17,113 bases of DNA. It comes from Solirubrobacteraceae bacterium. Lineage in GTDB: Bacteria > Actinomycetota > Thermoleophilia > Solirubrobacterales > Solirubrobacteraceae. Made by a program: the position numbers and the translations under genes. Location: assembly GCA_017882405.1 (NCBI GenBank), contig JADGPO010000119.1, positions 1-17,113 on the forward strand. Direction: 5' to 3'. The notes under the pieces are model-generated. The model ran no database searches, had not been told where the DNA came from, and saw only the letters and a list, made by a program, of their open reading frames with translations. The stretch's first letter is position 1, and each line of letters opens with the position of its first letter. Shown one piece after another: positions 13,557 through 17,113 of this stretch.

Positions 13557-14265
13557 TGCCTGACGACAGCCAGCGCTCGAGCGGCAGCGTGGCCCCGGCG
13601 GCGGCCAGCTCGGGCGGCTGCGGCTCGGTGACGAAGCCGAGGGTCGCCACCTCCGCGTGCCCGATGCGGGCGATCGTCGCGCGGTTGGAGCGCAGCATCG
13701 GGTCGGGGCGATCCGGCCAGGGCGTCAGCACCACCCCGGCGACTCGCAGGCCGGCGCGGCGGGCCGCCTCCAGGGTGAGCAGCGTATGGTTGATCGTGCC
13801 CAGACCCGGTCGCGCGACGACCACCAGGGGCAGGCCGAGCGCCACCGCCAGATCGCGCACGTCGCCGTCGGGCCCCAGCGGAACCAGCAGCCCGCCCACG
13901 CCCTCGACGACGAGCGTCTCGGACGCTCCGGCGGCGGCGATCACACCGGCCGCCAGCTGCGCCGGCGACGGTGGGGAGGTCCCCGTCAGCTCGGCCGCCA
14001 GATGGGGTGACACCGCCGGCCCGTAGCCGGCCAGGATCGTCTCCTGCGGGGTGGCGCCGGCGACCCGGGCGAGCAGCTCGTGGTCGCGCGCCCAGACGAG
14101 GTCGGGTGCCTCGTCGAGGCCGGTGATCAGCGGCTTGAGCGCCCGCACGACGATGCCGCGCCGGCGCAGACGGGCGACGATCGCCGCCGCGACCACGGTC
14201 TTGCCGACGCCCGTGTCGGTGCCGGTGACAAAGCAGCCGCGTAGCCGCGCGTCCGAGGTGCTCAC
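13537..14265 (-). CDS. bioD: ATP-dependent dethiobiotin synthetase
   Basis: Third enzyme of the biotin pathway's late half: closes the ureido ring of 7,8-diaminopelargonate with CO2 and ATP to give dethiobiotin. From GTG 14265 it is 242 aa and shows the P-loop GTDTGVGKT (15-23), KPLITG (44-49) and [10 protein letters not shown] (121-130), followed by the [23 protein letters not shown] stretch in two family blocks (145-167). The frame is open further upstream into bioF, but those residues are not BioD-like. The start is 7 nt after the bioF stop, so the pair is an operon with likely coupled translation. The 3' end overlaps the rubredoxin gene by 20 nt. Confidence 0.93.
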   Translation of the reverse strand: MSTSDARLRGCFVTGTDTGVGKTVVAAAIVARLRRRGIVVRALKPLITGLDEAPDLVWARDHELLARVAGATPQETILAGYGPAVSPHLAAELTGTSPPSPAQLAAGVIAAAGASETLVVEGVGGLLVPLGPDGDVRDLAVALGLPLVVVARPGLGTINHTLLTLEAARRAGLRVAGVVLTPWPDRPDPMLRSNRATIARIGHAEVATLGFVTEPQPPELAAAGATLPLERWLSSGTNPRRD

Positions 14266-14272
14266 GGGCCGG

Positions 14273-15589
<1,317 letters not shown>

Positions 15590-15597
15590 GAAGCCGA

Positions 15598-15603
15598 AAC
15601 TTA
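15598..15603 (-). promoter_or_regulatory. putative -10 box of bioF (leaderless)
   Basis: Minus-strand TAAGTT lies 8 nt before the bioF GTG. No Shine-Dalgarno sequence is visible. With the hairpin just upstream it would give bioFD its own promoter independent of the CAP gene. No convincing -35 was seen and no BirA/BioR-type operator was recognised. Confidence 0.42.
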
Positions 15604-15620
15604 GGGGGTGGGCCGGACGT

Positions 15621-15641
15621 CCTCCCCAGTCCGTGGGGCGG
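15621..15641 (-). terminator. possible terminator hairpin after the CAP-protein gene
   Basis: CCTCCCCA (15621-15628) pairs with TGGGGCGG (15634-15641) with one mismatch around a 5-nt loop, directly after the stop of the CAP gene. There is no T run, so it may be a weak or Rho-assisted terminator separating that gene from bioF. Confidence 0.35.
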
Positions 15642-15642
15642 A

Positions 15643-17097
15643 TCAGCGCCGGGCGGTGGTGAAGCTCCAGCTGTGGGTCAGCGTGCCCGAGCGGTCCTGC
15701 ACCGCCACCGCCGCCTCGTACTTGCTGCGCTCGAGCAGCGGCTTGACCGGGATCAGGATGGCGCCTGTCAGATAGCGCCCGACGGTGCGGGTGGTGGTGT
15801 CCACCCAGCGCACGGCGACGGCGTGACGACCCTGCGAGAGCGTGGCCCGCACCACCTTGACCTGGGCCTGACCGATCTGCCCCGAGTCGTCGAGGTACAC
15901 GAACAGCTCGCGTCCGGTGGCCCGTCCGGCGGGGAGGCCGACGAACTGGCCGGGCACGAACGGGGCCTCGCGGGCGACCTCGTGCGGCGGCACGCCGCGG
16001 GCGCCGTCGGCCGGGTAGGTGCTCACCGCGTCGGCGCTCACGGGCGTCCTGAGCAGACCCGGGTAGGTGGTGGCGCACTGCAGGCCGCCGCTGTCGTCGA
16101 GCCCGATCACGCTCAGGCTGGGCGTGAACAACTGCATCAGGTGGATGGGGGCGCTCTGCCAGGGGTCGCGTGTGTGCGTCCAGCGCGCTTGGGCGAGCAC
16201 GCTCACCAGGCCGGCCCACGCCCCGCCCGCGGAGGCCCCGGAGGCCTGCGGGTTCTCGGTGTGCGAGAGGACCCCGTTGGCGCGCTCGTAGCCGTCGTGG
16301 GCGGCGCACTCCTGTGCCCATCGGGGGTTGAGCACCACGCCGCCGGGAAGACCGTCCCGCGCTCGCTCGGCGTTGAGCCAGCGCAGGTCGCGGGCGGCAT
16401 GCTCGGGTGCGGTGCCGGCGGGGACCGATGCGGGCGCCAGATGGACGTCCGCGTTCGTCGCCTGACCGGCGATCGCGTCGATCGTCTGGACGTCGAGCAC
16501 GCCGCCGCCATCCTGGGCCTGGAGGTCGTAGCTTCCGGGGACGACGCTGAGCGTGTACGTGCCATCGGCACTCGAGGTCGTGCTGGGAGCGCAGATCGTG
16601 CCGGCAGGACAGGGAGTCGAAACGCTCAGCCCGATCGCCATGCCCGGCAGCGCGCGGCCGTGTTGATCGGTCACCGCGCCGGCGATCGTGGCCACCGGCT
16701 GGTTCAGGCTGTCGTCGACGGTGGCGACCGTGCCGGCGGGGACCGCGACGTCCGTGGTCTGCGTGGTGGCGTCCGACGCCGTGAACGTCACCGCATAGCT
16801 CGCCGGGGCCGGCAGCCCGTCGAGCTCGTAGAAGCCGTTGGCGTCGGTGACGGCTCCGTAGGCGATCCCCGTCGCAGCGGTGGCGGTGACGGCGATGCCG
16901 GCGACCGGCACCATCGTCGAGCTATCCGCCGAGGGGGCGCTGACGTGTCCGATGAGAGAGCCGGTTGGCGCGGGTCCGGACCCGGTCGCGGTCGCGGCGC
17001 CGGCGGGCGCGACGCCCAGTGCCAGCGCGCACACGATCGCCGCCCCGGCCCACCGAAGCGTCCTGCGGTGCTGCGTTGTCGCGACCATCGAAGCCAT
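15643..17097 (-). CDS. secreted CAP/SCP-domain protein with carboxypeptidase-regulatory-like repeats
   Basis: Exported protein of 484 aa. Signal peptide: basic TTQHRRTLRW, hydrophobic core to about residue 30, cleavage near APAGAA (about 35). Two beta-sandwich repeats of the carboxypeptidase-regulatory/CNA-B kind follow (about 45-130 and 136-222), each with a GxV.D..G.......Y.L pattern such as GAVTDANGFYELDGLPAP. Then comes a CAP (SCP/PR1-like) region (about 234-350: DLRWLNAERARDGLPGGVVLNPRWAQECAAHDGYERANGVLSH split across it), and a C-terminal beta-rich part (about 351-484) beginning near YPADGARGVPPHEV. CAP proteins are extracellular, with roles ranging from lipid binding to wall-associated functions; none can be assigned here. 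ATG 17097 has AGGGGA just upstream, one of the few strong ribosome-binding sites in the window. Transcribed toward bioF but separated by a hairpin. Confidence 0.82.
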   Translation of the reverse strand: MASMVATTQHRRTLRWAGAAIVCALALGVAPAGAATATGSGPAPTGSLIGHVSAPSADSSTMVPVAGIAVTATAATGIAYGAVTDANGFYELDGLPAPASYAVTFTASDATTQTTDVAVPAGTVATVDDSLNQPVATIAGAVTDQHGRALPGMAIGLSVSTPCPAGTICAPSTTSSADGTYTLSVVPGSYDLQAQDGGGVLDVQTIDAIAGQATNADVHLAPASVPAGTAPEHAARDLRWLNAERARDGLPGGVVLNPRWAQECAAHDGYERANGVLSHTENPQASGASAGGAWAGLVSVLAQARWTHTRDPWQSAPIHLMQLFTPSLSVIGLDDSGGLQCATTYPGLLRTPVSADAVSTYPADGARGVPPHEVAREAPFVPGQFVGLPAGRATGRELFVYLDDSGQIGQAQVKVVRATLSQGRHAVAVRWVDTTTRTVGRYLTGAILIPVKPLLERSKYEAAVAVQDRSGTLTHSWSFTTARR

Positions 17098-17113
17098 GCT
17101 CCCCTAACCCCGA

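Noticed and set aside
15590..16321. Upstream extension of the bioF frame
   Set aside because: It lies inside the CAP gene in a different frame; the added residues are Arg/Pro-rich noise and BioF similarity begins at the GTG at 15589.

Overview
The window reads as chromosome of a GC-rich actinobacterium, most likely class Thermoleophilia (Solirubrobacterales-like). This is inferred from strong GC bias, frequent GTG starts, several genes that appear to be transcribed without leaders, a decayed LuxR-type AAA regulator of the kind common in that group, and an ECF sigma factor with a long membrane-anchored tail. No rRNA, tRNA, CRISPR array or transposase was seen.

Left part (1-3868) is an eroded, accessory-looking stretch. 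Bases 1-399 hold nothing convincing. Then come a vapB-vapC toxin-antitoxin pair (minus strand) next to a probable remnant of an alpha/beta hydrolase, a GNAT acetyltransferase with a 16-bp palindrome upstream, and a large LuxR-family ATPase regulator broken by frameshifts and deletions that has lost its DNA-binding domain.

Middle part (3903-11604) is mostly intact: rpiA (ribose-5-phosphate isomerase) converging on a UPF0104-type membrane protein with a strong shared terminator; a LACTB2-like metallo-beta-lactamase-fold hydrolase starting only 17 bp from that membrane protein's start; a Leu/Phe/Val-type amino acid dehydrogenase whose homologous N-terminus extends past its only conventional start codon to an apparent CTG; an ECF sigma factor fused to a zinc-binding anti-sigma-like motif, a membrane segment and a Ser/Thr/Pro tail, preceded by a textbook ECF promoter; and, divergent from it, a thiolase with an in-frame internal deletion followed by ccdA and a DUF4232-type lipoprotein with four cysteines.

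Right part (11601-17097) holds an extended SDR epimerase, a NUDIX hydrolase, rubredoxin, bioD, bioF and a secreted CAP-domain protein. bioF and bioD form the middle of biotin synthesis (KAPA formation and dethiobiotin formation); bioA and bioB are not in the window. Gene packing is very tight: three convergent pairs overlap at their 3' ends, one sharing a single CTAG as both stop codons, and several genes carry a TAnnnT -10 box 6-8 nt before the start codon.

The most interesting items are the single-chain sigma/anti-sigma-like membrane protein with its putative autoregulatory promoter, the deleted thiolase in front of ccdA, the CTG-start dehydrogenase overlapping the sigma gene, and the leaderless, overlapping gene architecture. 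I found no clear evidence for a wholly new multi-gene system.
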